This document shows positions 23,844 through 31,597 of a stretch of 46,064 nucleotides of DNA, piece after piece. Source of the stretch: JBGSIZ01 sp041742255 (GTDB taxonomy: Bacteria > Pseudomonadota > Alphaproteobacteria > Rhodobacterales > Rhodobacteraceae); contig JBGSIZ010000247.1 in NCBI GenBank assembly GCA_041742255.1, positions 1 through 46,064 of the forward strand, in the 5' to 3' direction. Made by a program: the position numbers and the translations under genes. The notes beneath the pieces were generated by a model that was not told the DNA's origin, ran no database searches, and saw only the letters and a list, made by a program, of their open reading frames with translations. The first letter of the stretch is position 1, and every line of letters starts with the position of its first letter.

Positions 23844-24874
23844 CAGTCCTCGAACACGCCGGGAATGGACTGCGGGGCGGCAGTCATCCATGCGGGCACC
23901 GGCAAGTTCTGACCACGCAAAAACTCCGGATTGAACAGCTTGGACTGATACCGGGTGCCGTAATCGCACAGAATGGTCACGATGGTTTTGCCCGGCCCCA
24001 TGTCACGGGCCATCCGCATCGCGCCGGCAATGTTGATACCGGACGACCCGCCCAGACACAGGCCTTCGTGTTGCAACAGATCAAACACGATCGGCAACGC
24101 CTCGGCATCTGAAATGTTATAGCTGAAATCGGGGGTGAACCCCTCCAGATTGGCGGTGATCCGTCCCTGACCGATGCCTTCGGTGATCGACCCGCCCGAC
24201 GACGCAAGCGTGCCGGTGGTATAATAGCTGTGCAAGGCTGCGCCGTCCGGGTCGGCAAGGCCGATCTTGACCCCTTTAGGCTGCAATGCCATGGCGACAC
24301 CCGCCAACGTGCCACCCGATCCCACGGCACAAACGAACCCGTCCACGGTGCCACCCGTCTGATCCCAGATCTCGGGACCAGTGGTTTCGATATGGGCCTG
24401 ACGGTTGGCGACATTGTCAAACTGATTGGCCCAGATGACACCTTCATTGGTGGTGCGGGCCAATTCCTCGGCCAGACGGCCAGAATAGCGGACATAGTTG
24501 TTGGGGTTCTTGTAAGGGGCAGCAGGCACCTGAACCAATTCGGCACCGGCCAGACGCAGCATATCCTTTTTTTCCTGACTTTGGGTCTCGGGGATGACGA
24601 TGACAGTCTTGAACCCCATCGAGGCACCCACCAACGCCAACCCAATGCCGGTGTTGCCCGCCGTGCCCTCGACAATGGTGCCACCGGGCTTCAACAGACC
24701 TCGGGCAACTGCATCGCGAATGATATACAAGGCGGCGCGGTCCTTGACCGACTGGCCGGGGTTCATGAACTCGGCCTTGCCCAGAATGGTGCACCCTGTC
24801 GCCTCGGACGCGGCCCGCAGCCGTATCAACGGCGTGTTGCCAACAGCATCGGCGAGGTCGGAACGGATCTGCAT
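23843..24874 (-). CDS. cysK: Cysteine synthase-like PLP enzyme
   Basis: This 343-residue fold-type II PLP enzyme has the substrate-lysine region FMNPGQSVKDRAA, GTAGNTGIGLALV in place of the EPTSGNTG loop of classical CysK, the phosphate-binding GSGGTLAG, and GGSSGINIAGA. The EGTAGNTGIGL variant marks a subgroup that includes cysteine desulfhydrase-like proteins, so net cysteine synthesis (O-acetylserine plus sulfide) should be checked. It lies downstream of trgAB, the same order described for the tellurite-resistance locus of Rhodobacter sphaeroides. It overlaps the MscS gene by one base. Confidence 0.9.
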   Translation of the reverse strand: MQIRSDLADAVGNTPLIRLRAASEATGCTILGKAEFMNPGQSVKDRAALYIIRDAVARGLLKPGGTIVEGTAGNTGIGLALVGASMGFKTVIVIPETQSQEKKDMLRLAGAELVQVPAAPYKNPNNYVRYSGRLAEELARTTNEGVIWANQFDNVANRQAHIETTGPEIWDQTGGTVDGFVCAVGSGGTLAGVAMALQPKGVKIGLADPDGAALHSYYTTGTLASSGGSITEGIGQGRITANLEGFTPDFSYNISDAEALPIVFDLLQHEGLCLGGSSGINIAGAMRMARDMGPGKTIVTILCDYGTRYQSKLFNPEFLRGQNLPVPAWMTAAPQSIPGVFED

Positions 24875-24956
24875 GGGGGTCCCCTTTACTTGCGTCCCTC
24901 CTGTCTAGGGGCCGCGCCTGCGAAACTCAAGCCGATGCGGGAAAACAGACGGGCAA

Positions 24957-26057
24957 TCAGGCCGCCAAACGGGCGCGGTTACGGTCAATCCAATAGAGCA
25001 TGGTGATCAACGGCCCAGCAGTAATCTCGCCCGTATCAATCAGGTTCAGGGTCTCTGCCAACGGCAGAACATGCAAGCGCAAATCTTCGTGTTCTTCCTC
25101 CAGACCACCGCTGCGGGGGGCATGGCCCACCAGATCGGCCAACCCGGCATAGCAATAGAAATGGTCGGTGGACGCGCCGGGGCTGGGATAAAACTCAAAC
25201 ATCGGCAGCAGGGTCAGATCGGGCAATCCTGCCTCCTCCATGGCTTCGCGGCGGGCGGCATCCTGCGGGGTTTCGCCGGCATCCACGATCCCCGCGACGG
25301 GTTCCAACGTCCACGGGTTCGCATCCCCGCGCACAAACGGCCCGGTGCGGAACTGCTCCACCATCAACACCAACCCGGCGCGGGGGTCATAGGGCAGAAC
25401 AAGTGCGGCATCGACGCCCTGAAACACCTCGCGGTCCAACACATCGGACCACCGACCGTCAAAACGGGTGTGGTGCAGGCGGAATTTTCGAAACTTGAAA
25501 AACGACCCCGACAATGGGGCCACATCAACCGTTTCGGCGGGCATGGGTTGGGACCGAACCGTGGCGGGCGCACCCGTCTCTGCGCGCGCGCGGGAATATG
25601 CGCGGTGGCGGATCATCCCCCACTGGGCGGCCAAGGCTGGCCCGGACAACGGGGGAACATGGGAGGCAATCTCGCTGGCAGCAGACAAGGTAATCGGGGC
25701 CTCTTCGGCCTCCCACTCGGCCATTGACCACGGGCGGCCCGTGAGGGGCAAACCGGGTGGGGGGAAATAGGTCTGGGCCGGGGTCCCATCAGACAGCACT
25801 ATTGGAACACGAGCATAGCCAAACGGGGTTTCATAGGCATCCAACCGGGCCATCTGTGCGTCGGACATCCCGCGCCAAAGAACACCAACAGCCACCGTAT
25901 CGGCACGGTCCACTAACATCGGCAAAGGCGCATCAGGCTGTCGATCTACCGCATAACCGGGCAATTGCGCGGGGGAACAAACCGCCTGCCCCTGCCCGGC
26001 AATCAATGCCATCAGGGCGTCGTGGCGCAAGGTGCCATAGACAAACAGGTCGGTCAC
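24957..26057 (-). CDS. trgB: TrgB: gamma-glutamylcyclotransferase-like domain fused to NUDIX hydrolase
   Basis: This 366-residue protein has an N-terminal AIG2/GGCT-like domain (residues 1-130, FVYGTLRHDALM and LDAYETPFGYARVPI). A linker leads to an ADP-ribose-pyrophosphatase-type NUDIX domain with the box at about 256-278 (GIVDAGETPQDAARREAMEEAG). The start is GTG 26057, overlapping the trgA stop (GTGA), so translation is coupled. TrgB was first described with TrgA as a tellurite-resistance gene in Rhodobacter; the chemical role is unknown. The two domains suggest glutathione-type and nucleotide-sugar or ADP-ribose clean-up in one protein. Confidence 0.9.
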   Translation of the reverse strand: MTDLFVYGTLRHDALMALIAGQGQAVCSPAQLPGYAVDRQPDAPLPMLVDRADTVAVGVLWRGMSDAQMARLDAYETPFGYARVPIVLSDGTPAQTYFPPPGLPLTGRPWSMAEWEAEEAPITLSAASEIASHVPPLSGPALAAQWGMIRHRAYSRARAETGAPATVRSQPMPAETVDVAPLSGSFFKFRKFRLHHTRFDGRWSDVLDREVFQGVDAALVLPYDPRAGLVLMVEQFRTGPFVRGDANPWTLEPVAGIVDAGETPQDAARREAMEEAGLPDLTLLPMFEFYPSPGASTDHFYCYAGLADLVGHAPRSGGLEEEHEDLRLHVLPLAETLNLIDTGEITAGPLITMLYWIDRNRARLAA

Positions 26058-26494
26058 GGGAACCTGCGGCCAAAATACTCCGTTGTGATCCCGGCAATCA
26101 CGGCCCCGACAGCCAAGGTGACCAGCACGTCGGACGTGAACACCAATTTGGCATATTCGATACTCAGTTCGAACACGCTGATGACGGCCTCGGTGGCCCC
26201 GTCATAAAGCTTGCGCAATGACCGTTTGATCATCTGCACGAATGAATAAATAAACAGGCCCCAGAACATCAACGCGACAGTCGCGGTCACGCCATATCCA
26301 ACAGCGGACACATATCCCTTGCCCACGCGGCTGCCGGCAACCACCCATCCGACGACAAGGCCGATCAGGATGTTATATTCGGAAAACCGGCCAAAACTGG
26401 TGCCCTCGGGAAAGGCAGGTTTGACCAATTCGGACACATACCATGCCATTGCGCCCCACAAAATGGCAGCCACCAGTTTGCCTGCGGTGGGCAT
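26054..26494 (-). CDS. trgA: TrgA family tellurium-resistance membrane protein
   Basis: This 146-residue protein has three to four membrane helices (about residues 5-22, 41-58, 64-88 and 120-137) and the TrgA-type N-terminus MPTAGKLVAAILWGAMAWYVSE. TrgA is restricted largely to Rhodobacterales and was linked to high-level tellurite resistance; how it works is not known. It is the first gene of a run trgA-trgB-cysK-mscS-alaX-membrane protein. ATG 26494 is preceded by GGCAAGGAG, a good ribosome site. Confidence 0.88.
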   Translation of the reverse strand: MPTAGKLVAAILWGAMAWYVSELVKPAFPEGTSFGRFSEYNILIGLVVGWVVAGSRVGKGYVSAVGYGVTATVALMFWGLFIYSFVQMIKRSLRKLYDGATEAVISVFELSIEYAKLVFTSDVLVTLAVGAVIAGITTEYFGRRFP

Positions 26495-26533
26495 GATCGA
26501 ACTCCTTGCCTTTCGAACCGGGATGCGCGGCGG

Positions 26534-27742
26534 TCAGGCCGGGCGGGTCACGGTAATCTGCGTTACGTCACAGTTTCGGCTATGGAACGTCGCAGCACAA
26601 GCACACAGGTAAAAATTCCACATCAGGCGGAACCGGTCATCAAACCCCAGCGCCTGCACCTCGTCCCATTTGGCGTTGAACGTGTCGTGCCAACGGCGCA
26701 GCGTGATGTTGTAGCTTTCGCCAAACTCGATCGACCGGGCCACGCGCAGGCCGGATTTCTCAACCTCGGCGCGCAACGCCTTGGGGCTGGGCAACATACC
26801 CCCCGGAAAGATGTATTTCTGAATAAAATCAACACCCTTACGATAGGTTTCCCAGCGACGGTCCTGCACCGTGATAATCTGCAACGTGGCATTCTTGCCG
26901 GGTTTGAGCCGGTTTTTGACGGTGTTGAAATACACCGGCCAATATCGTTCGCCCACGGCCTCGAACATCTCGATGCTGGCAATGCCGTCATATACGCCTG
27001 TTTCGTCGCGGTAATCCTGCAACTTGAACGTTACGCGGTCGGACAATCCGGCCTTTGCAATCCGGTCCACGGCGTATTTGTATTGTTCCTGCGAGATGGT
27101 CAGACAGGTCAGGCGCAGACCACGTTCCTTGGCGGCATATTCGGCAAAACCGCCCCAACCACAGCCAATCTCAAGCACATGATCACCCGGCTGCACACCC
27201 ATTTGATCCACCATACTGGCGTATTTCTGGGTTTGGGCTGTCTCAAGGCTTTCTTGACCGGTCTCGAATTTGGCACTGGAATAGGTCATCGTTTCATCCA
27301 GCCACAGGCCATAAAACGTGTTGCCCAGATCATAGTGGTAACTGATGTTCTTACGGGCCTGCCGCTTGCTGTTGGACTGCAACCAGAAACGCAACCGTTC
27401 ATAGGCCCGAACGAATGTCTGACCGGGGAACCCGTCATACACATGATCGGCCTCGTCATGAATGAAGTCCATAAGGGCCATCAAGTCGGGGGTGGACCAC
27501 CATTCTTCCAGATAGGCTTCGGAAAACCCCAGATCGCCTTCGCGCACCAACCGGGCAAAGCAATCTTTGTGGTGAATCCGCAATTCGGCGATGTAACCCG
27601 GCTCCGGCCCCTCGGCACGAAACACCCGGCCATCGGGCAACACGACGTCCAGCCGTCCTTTCCGGATCTGGCTCAGCACGTCAAACACAGCCGTGAAATA
27701 TCGCGGCAGGTCATGCGCGCCTTTGGTGGTCGTCAAGATCAT
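26534..27742 (-). CDS. cfa: Cyclopropane-fatty-acyl-phospholipid synthase
   Basis: This 402-residue CFA synthase family enzyme transfers a methylene from SAM to lipid double bonds. The SAM motif is HVLEIGCGWGGFAEYAA, followed by LTISQEQYKYA, the family segment YHYDLGNTFYGLWLDETMTYSSA, and FIQKYIFPGGMLPS near the C-terminus. ATG 27742 has GGGGAGA upstream; the longer frame starts in a leader of Lys and Arg codons and is less likely. It is cytosolic and acts at the inner membrane. It lies beside phr, a pairing known from RpoE/ChrR singlet-oxygen regulons. MSMEG-type furan fatty-acid methyltransferases are a possible alternative. Confidence 0.9.
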   Translation of the reverse strand: MILTTTKGAHDLPRYFTAVFDVLSQIRKGRLDVVLPDGRVFRAEGPEPGYIAELRIHHKDCFARLVREGDLGFSEAYLEEWWSTPDLMALMDFIHDEADHVYDGFPGQTFVRAYERLRFWLQSNSKRQARKNISYHYDLGNTFYGLWLDETMTYSSAKFETGQESLETAQTQKYASMVDQMGVQPGDHVLEIGCGWGGFAEYAAKERGLRLTCLTISQEQYKYAVDRIAKAGLSDRVTFKLQDYRDETGVYDGIASIEMFEAVGERYWPVYFNTVKNRLKPGKNATLQIITVQDRRWETYRKGVDFIQKYIFPGGMLPSPKALRAEVEKSGLRVARSIEFGESYNITLRRWHDTFNAKWDEVQALGFDDRFRLMWNFYLCACAATFHSRNCDVTQITVTRPA

Positions 27743-27779
27743 GTCGTCTCCCCGTTTTTTCTTCTTGGCCCGTTGGCAC

Positions 27780-27799
27780 CGTCGGTCACCCCACCGACG
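27780..27799. other. Perfect 7-bp hairpin upstream of cfa
   Basis: CGTCGGT (27780-27786), loop CACCCC and ACCGACG (27793-27799) form a hairpin. It has no T-run, so it is not a strong terminator of phr. It falls at the predicted 5' end of the cfa mRNA and may stabilise it. Confidence 0.5.
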
Positions 27800-27805
27800 C
27801 AACCG

Positions 27806-27833
27806 ATCCTAGGTCGCTTCATGACAAAGTCAC
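27806..27833 (-). promoter_or_regulatory. Possible cfa promoter
   Basis: On the minus strand GTGACT (27828-27833) and TAGGAT (27806-27811) are spaced by 16 bases. The overlapping TGAC-TTT-GTCA inverted repeat (27822-27832) may be an operator. I could not place a convincing ECF-type (RpoE) promoter by eye. Confidence 0.35.
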
Positions 27834-27869
27834 GAGCGTGCGGTCGGTAAGGTTTCAGTGCCCGCGCGG

Positions 27870-29297
27870 TCAAGCCTCAATTTTTCGGGCCTGGTACGCG
27901 GCCAGCGCGATTTTGCGCCCGTCCTCGGGCGTGACCACAGGGTCAGGATAGTGGGCCGTCGCCGACAAACCCCACGAAACGGGGATCGCGTCAAAATACG
28001 ACAGCGCCGTCGCGGACGGACGCGGGCGGCCCTCTGCAATGAACCTCGCCGCGTAACCGCCTGCCTTGTCGAATTTTTCCAATTGGGTCACCGGGTTGAA
28101 CACCCGGAAATACGGGGCCGCATCCGGACCAGACCCCGCCGCCCATTGCCACCCCATGGCGTTGCTGGCGGGGTCCCAATCAATCAGACAGTCCGCGAAC
28201 CACTGCTGCCCGATCCGCCAATGTGTCATCAGGTTCTTGGTCAGATAGGACGCCACAATCATCCGGGCGCGGTTGTGCATGACGCCCGTCACATACATCT
28301 CGCGCATGCCCGCATCGACGAACGGAATACCCGTGCGACCCTGTTTCCACGCGACCACCTCCGGGCGATTTTCATCGTTACTCCAAGGGAATGCATCCCA
28401 TTCCTCACGCCAATTTCCGGTCGTGATGTGGGGGGTGTGATGTACCAGATGATAGGCAAACTCGCGCCACACCAGCTCTTTGACAAACGTCTCTGCCGCC
28501 GCGTGGCCAGCCTCCAACGCGGCCCGGCCAGCGAACCAGCACCGATGCGGGGAAATCTCGCCATATGTCAGGTTTTCGGACAACCCGGATGTGCCCTTTT
28601 CCGCTGGACGGTCGCGGGCAAGATCATATCCGGCAACACGGTCCCCGATAAACCGCCCCAACCGGTCGCGGGCGGCGGCCTCGCCCACGGTGACATGCGC
28701 GGCCAGAACGTCGCGTCCCCTGCGCATCGCGGCATCCATGCGCCATCCCGTCAAATCATCGCTTTCGGGCCAGACATCCGGCGCAGGAATACGACCGGGG
28801 GCAGCGGTCAATGGGGCCACATCGCGGTCGCGCACTGATTTCCACATCGGGGTGAAAACCTTGTAAAATCCGCCAGTTCCGGTCTGAACCTCCCACGGCT
28901 CAAACAACAAGTGCCCGGCAAAACTGCGGGCATCCATGCCGTCCGCCTTCAGACTGGCCTTGACTGCGGTATCACGCACCTTGGCCTCCGGATCATATAG
29001 CCTGCTCCACCACACGGCACCCGCCCCGGTCTGCGCGACCAACTCGCGCAGCACGTCACTCGCCTGTCCGCGACGCAGCACCAACCGGCTCCCCACATCG
29101 GCCAGATCTTGCGCCAGAGACGCCACCGACAATCCCAACCGGAATTTTGGGGCGGCCCCGTGCCGTTCGACCACTTCGTCATGGATGAACACCGGGATAA
29201 CCGGGCGGCCGGATTGCACTGCGGCTGTCAACGCGGGATGATCGGCCAACCGCAGATCACGCCGAAACCACAACAATATCGGTAAGTTATCAGTCAT
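27870..29297 (-). CDS. phr: Deoxyribodipyrimidine photolyase
   Basis: This 475-residue class I CPD photolyase/cryptochrome family protein repairs UV dimers with blue light. The N-terminal antenna domain starts ILLWFRRDLRLADHPAL. The FAD domain has SENLTYGEISPHR, FVKELVWREFAYHLVHHTP, and the conserved PFVDAGMREMYVTGVMHNRARM with MGWQWAAGSGPDAAPYFRVFNP. These are photolyase rather than FeS-BCP features. ATG 29297 was chosen over an upstream in-frame start because of the family N-terminus. It follows the aminotransferase gene after 36 bases and could be read from the DMSP operon as well as its own promoter. Confidence 0.95.
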   Translation of the reverse strand: MTDNLPILLWFRRDLRLADHPALTAAVQSGRPVIPVFIHDEVVERHGAAPKFRLGLSVASLAQDLADVGSRLVLRRGQASDVLRELVAQTGAGAVWWSRLYDPEAKVRDTAVKASLKADGMDARSFAGHLLFEPWEVQTGTGGFYKVFTPMWKSVRDRDVAPLTAAPGRIPAPDVWPESDDLTGWRMDAAMRRGRDVLAAHVTVGEAAARDRLGRFIGDRVAGYDLARDRPAEKGTSGLSENLTYGEISPHRCWFAGRAALEAGHAAAETFVKELVWREFAYHLVHHTPHITTGNWREEWDAFPWSNDENRPEVVAWKQGRTGIPFVDAGMREMYVTGVMHNRARMIVASYLTKNLMTHWRIGQQWFADCLIDWDPASNAMGWQWAAGSGPDAAPYFRVFNPVTQLEKFDKAGGYAARFIAEGRPRPSATALSYFDAIPVSWGLSATAHYPDPVVTPEDGRKIALAAYQARKIEA

Positions 29298-29333
29298 TGT
29301 TGCGGTTCTTTCCAAACAAGCCAAGACGGCTTT

Positions 29334-30536
29334 CTACACCACCTGATCTAGGGCGGCAATCAGCGCGTCAACCTCGTCTGGCGAGGTGTAATGGACAAAC
29401 GACAGGCGTAAAACACCCTTGGCCGGATCAATCCCCATGGCCTGCAACGGCCGCCCGGCATAAAAATCCCCGCCCCAGCAATTGATCCCAAGGGGGGCCA
29501 ACCGTTCGGACGCCGCCTCGCCCGGCTCCGACAGTTCAAGGGCAAACGTGGGCGCACGACGCGCAGCATCCTTTGGCCCCAGCAACCGGACGGAATTCTT
29601 CTGATCCAGATAGTCCAACAACGGCGCCATCAACGTGACCTCGTGCCCGCGCATCAGATCATGGGCGGCCCGCCCGCCTGCCAACCCGTGATGGGCGGCC
29701 AACTGGTCGAAATAATCGGCCATCCCGGCACAGGCGGCTATCTGGGCATGGTCCGGCCCCGCAGGTGTGAACCGCTTATAGAGGGTTTCGCCATTGAAAT
29801 GATGCCCCTGATTGGGCAGTTCAAACCCGAATGGGGCGCGGATCACCATGATCCCTTGGTGCGGCCCATAGGTCTTGTAGGCGCTGAACATATACACATC
29901 GCACCCAAGCGCCGCGACATCGGGCAACCCGTGCGGGGCGTAACTCACGCCATCCACAACAACCCTGGCACCAGCGGCATGGGCCATCGCCGTGATGGCC
30001 GCGACATCATTAATCTCGGCCACCACATTGGAACAATGCGGAAAACACACCAACCGGGCACCGTCCAGCAGACGGGGCAGCAGCGCAATTTCCAGATGCC
30101 CGGTATCGGGATCCACCTGCCATTCGCGCACCTCGATCCCGTCTTGGGCCAACCTGCGCCAGACGCCGGAATTTGCCTCGTGGTCCTGATTGGTCACGAC
30201 AATGGCGTCACCCGGTTGCAACCATTGGCGCACGGCACTGGCCAGAACAAAGGTGTTCGCGCTGGTCGATGGGCCAAACGACACTTCGTCGGGCGCGACC
30301 CCCAGCAACCCGGCCAACCGGGCGCGGGCTTCGTCCATCTCGGCACCGCCCGCTTGTGCGGCGGCATAGGGGCCATATGGCTGCACCTTGCGTGTGCAGT
30401 AAAACCGGGTCAGACGATCAATGACGGGGGCGCAAGCATAAGACCCGCCCGCATTCTCGAAAAACGCCTGCCCTGTCAGGGACGGTTCGGAAAACGCGGG
30501 GAACTGTGGCCGCACCCATGCCAGATCCAGCGTCAT
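29334..30536 (-). CDS. Class V aminotransferase / cysteine desulfurase-like PLP enzyme
   Basis: This 400-residue fold-type I PLP protein opens with FFENAGGSYACAPVI in place of the LDNAATT motif, then GPSTSANTFVLASAV, NQDHEANSGVW, and the PLP-lysine segment YMFSAYKTYGPHQGIM. The C-terminus GINCWGGDFYAGRP and VLRLSFVHYTSPDEVD fits the CsdA-like branch. No canonical desulfurase cysteine loop is obvious, so cysteine desulfurase activity is uncertain. It overlaps acuI by ATGA (30533-30536), making it part of the dmdA operon; a role in sulfur amino acid turnover after DMSP breakdown is possible. Confidence 0.82.
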   Translation of the reverse strand: MTLDLAWVRPQFPAFSEPSLTGQAFFENAGGSYACAPVIDRLTRFYCTRKVQPYGPYAAAQAGGAEMDEARARLAGLLGVAPDEVSFGPSTSANTFVLASAVRQWLQPGDAIVVTNQDHEANSGVWRRLAQDGIEVREWQVDPDTGHLEIALLPRLLDGARLVCFPHCSNVVAEINDVAAITAMAHAAGARVVVDGVSYAPHGLPDVAALGCDVYMFSAYKTYGPHQGIMVIRAPFGFELPNQGHHFNGETLYKRFTPAGPDHAQIAACAGMADYFDQLAAHHGLAGGRAAHDLMRGHEVTLMAPLLDYLDQKNSVRLLGPKDAARRAPTFALELSEPGEAASERLAPLGINCWGGDFYAGRPLQAMGIDPAKGVLRLSFVHYTSPDEVDALIAALDQVV

Positions 30537-31516
30537 GCGCCCACCTCAACCACAACGCGGCCCTGCACACGACCCGCCAGAATATCGGCGCCCAAGGCAG
30601 GAAGATCGGCCAACGTGGCGGGACGCACCATCGCCTCCAGCTTGTCCATCGGCAAGTCCCGGGCAATCCGCGCCCAGGCCCGGACGCGGGTGTCATAAGG
30701 GGCCATGACGCTGTCGATGCCCAACAGGTTCACACCGCGCAGCAGGAACGGGATGACGGTTGCGGGCAACGTGGCCCCCCCGGCAAGCCCCACGGCCGCG
30801 ACACTGGCACCATAAGACATCTGGCCCAACACGCGGGCCAACATGGCGCCCCCCACCGCATCCACGCAACCACCCCACGTTTCGGCCTCCAGCGGCCGCT
30901 TGACGGTTTCATTGATCTCAGCGCGGGGCACAATCCGGGTCGCGCCAAGGTCGCGCAAATACGCCTCGGTTTCCGGCCTGCCGGTGACGGCGGCAACCTC
31001 GTGACCAAGGGCGGCCAGCAATGCGACAGCCACCGATCCGACCCCGCCAGCGGCCCCCGTCACCAGCACCGGACCCGCCTTGATCCCATGATCCTCAAGC
31101 GCCATCACCGCCAGCATTGCGGTAAAACCAGCGGTGCCAACGGCCATCGCGGCGCGGGTGGTTAATCCGTCGGGCAGCGGCACCAGCCAATCGGCCTTGA
31201 CGCGGGCCTTTTGGGCATACCCGCCCCACCACGCTTCACCAACGCGCCACCCGGTCAATACGACCTTGTCCCCGGGGGCATAGCGGGGGTCATCGGACAC
31301 CTCGACCGTGCCCGCAAAGTCAATACCCGGCACATGCGGATAGGTGCGGACCAACCCGCCCCCGGGGCCAAGGCACAACCCATCCTTGTAGTTCAAGGTC
31401 GAGTATTCGACGGCCACCGTCACATCGCCCGCCGGCAACGCCTCTATCCCGATCTCCTCGATCGCCGCACTCGTCTTGCCGGTCTCGTCGTCCTTGCGCA
31501 CGATCAGGGCTTTCAT
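30533..31516 (-). CDS. acuI: Acrylyl-CoA reductase (AcuI/YhdH family)
   Basis: This 327-residue medium-chain reductase has the AcuI N-terminus MKALIVRKDDE, STLNYKDGLCL and YPHVPGIDFAGTV. The NADPH motif is VTGAAGGVGSVAVALLA, and the later segment is ETWGGCVDAVGGAML. AcuI reduces acryloyl-CoA to propionyl-CoA, removing a toxic intermediate of DMSP breakdown. ATG 31516 has GGAGA 7 bases upstream. Its position directly after dmdA is the same as in Ruegeria pomeroyi and other roseobacters, which strongly supports the assignment. It overlaps the next gene by four bases. Confidence 0.93.
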   Translation of the reverse strand: MKALIVRKDDETGKTSAAIEEIGIEALPAGDVTVAVEYSTLNYKDGLCLGPGGGLVRTYPHVPGIDFAGTVEVSDDPRYAPGDKVVLTGWRVGEAWWGGYAQKARVKADWLVPLPDGLTTRAAMAVGTAGFTAMLAVMALEDHGIKAGPVLVTGAAGGVGSVAVALLAALGHEVAAVTGRPETEAYLRDLGATRIVPRAEINETVKRPLEAETWGGCVDAVGGAMLARVLGQMSYGASVAAVGLAGGATLPATVIPFLLRGVNLLGIDSVMAPYDTRVRAWARIARDLPMDKLEAMVRPATLADLPALGADILAGRVQGRVVVEVGA

Positions 31517-31560
31517 CGGGTCTCTCCTTAATTCATTTCGTTTCAAATACCTCGGGGGGA

Positions 31561-31588
31561 GGCCGCAAGGCCGGGGGGCAGCGCCCCC
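31561..31588. other. Two adjacent GC hairpins between dmdA and acuI
   Basis: GGCC-GCAA-GGCC (31561-31572) is followed by GGGGGC-AGC-GCCCCC (31574-31588). No T-run follows on the minus strand. They probably tune or protect the acuI part of the message rather than end it. Confidence 0.55.
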
Positions 31589-31597
31589 AACACCGTT

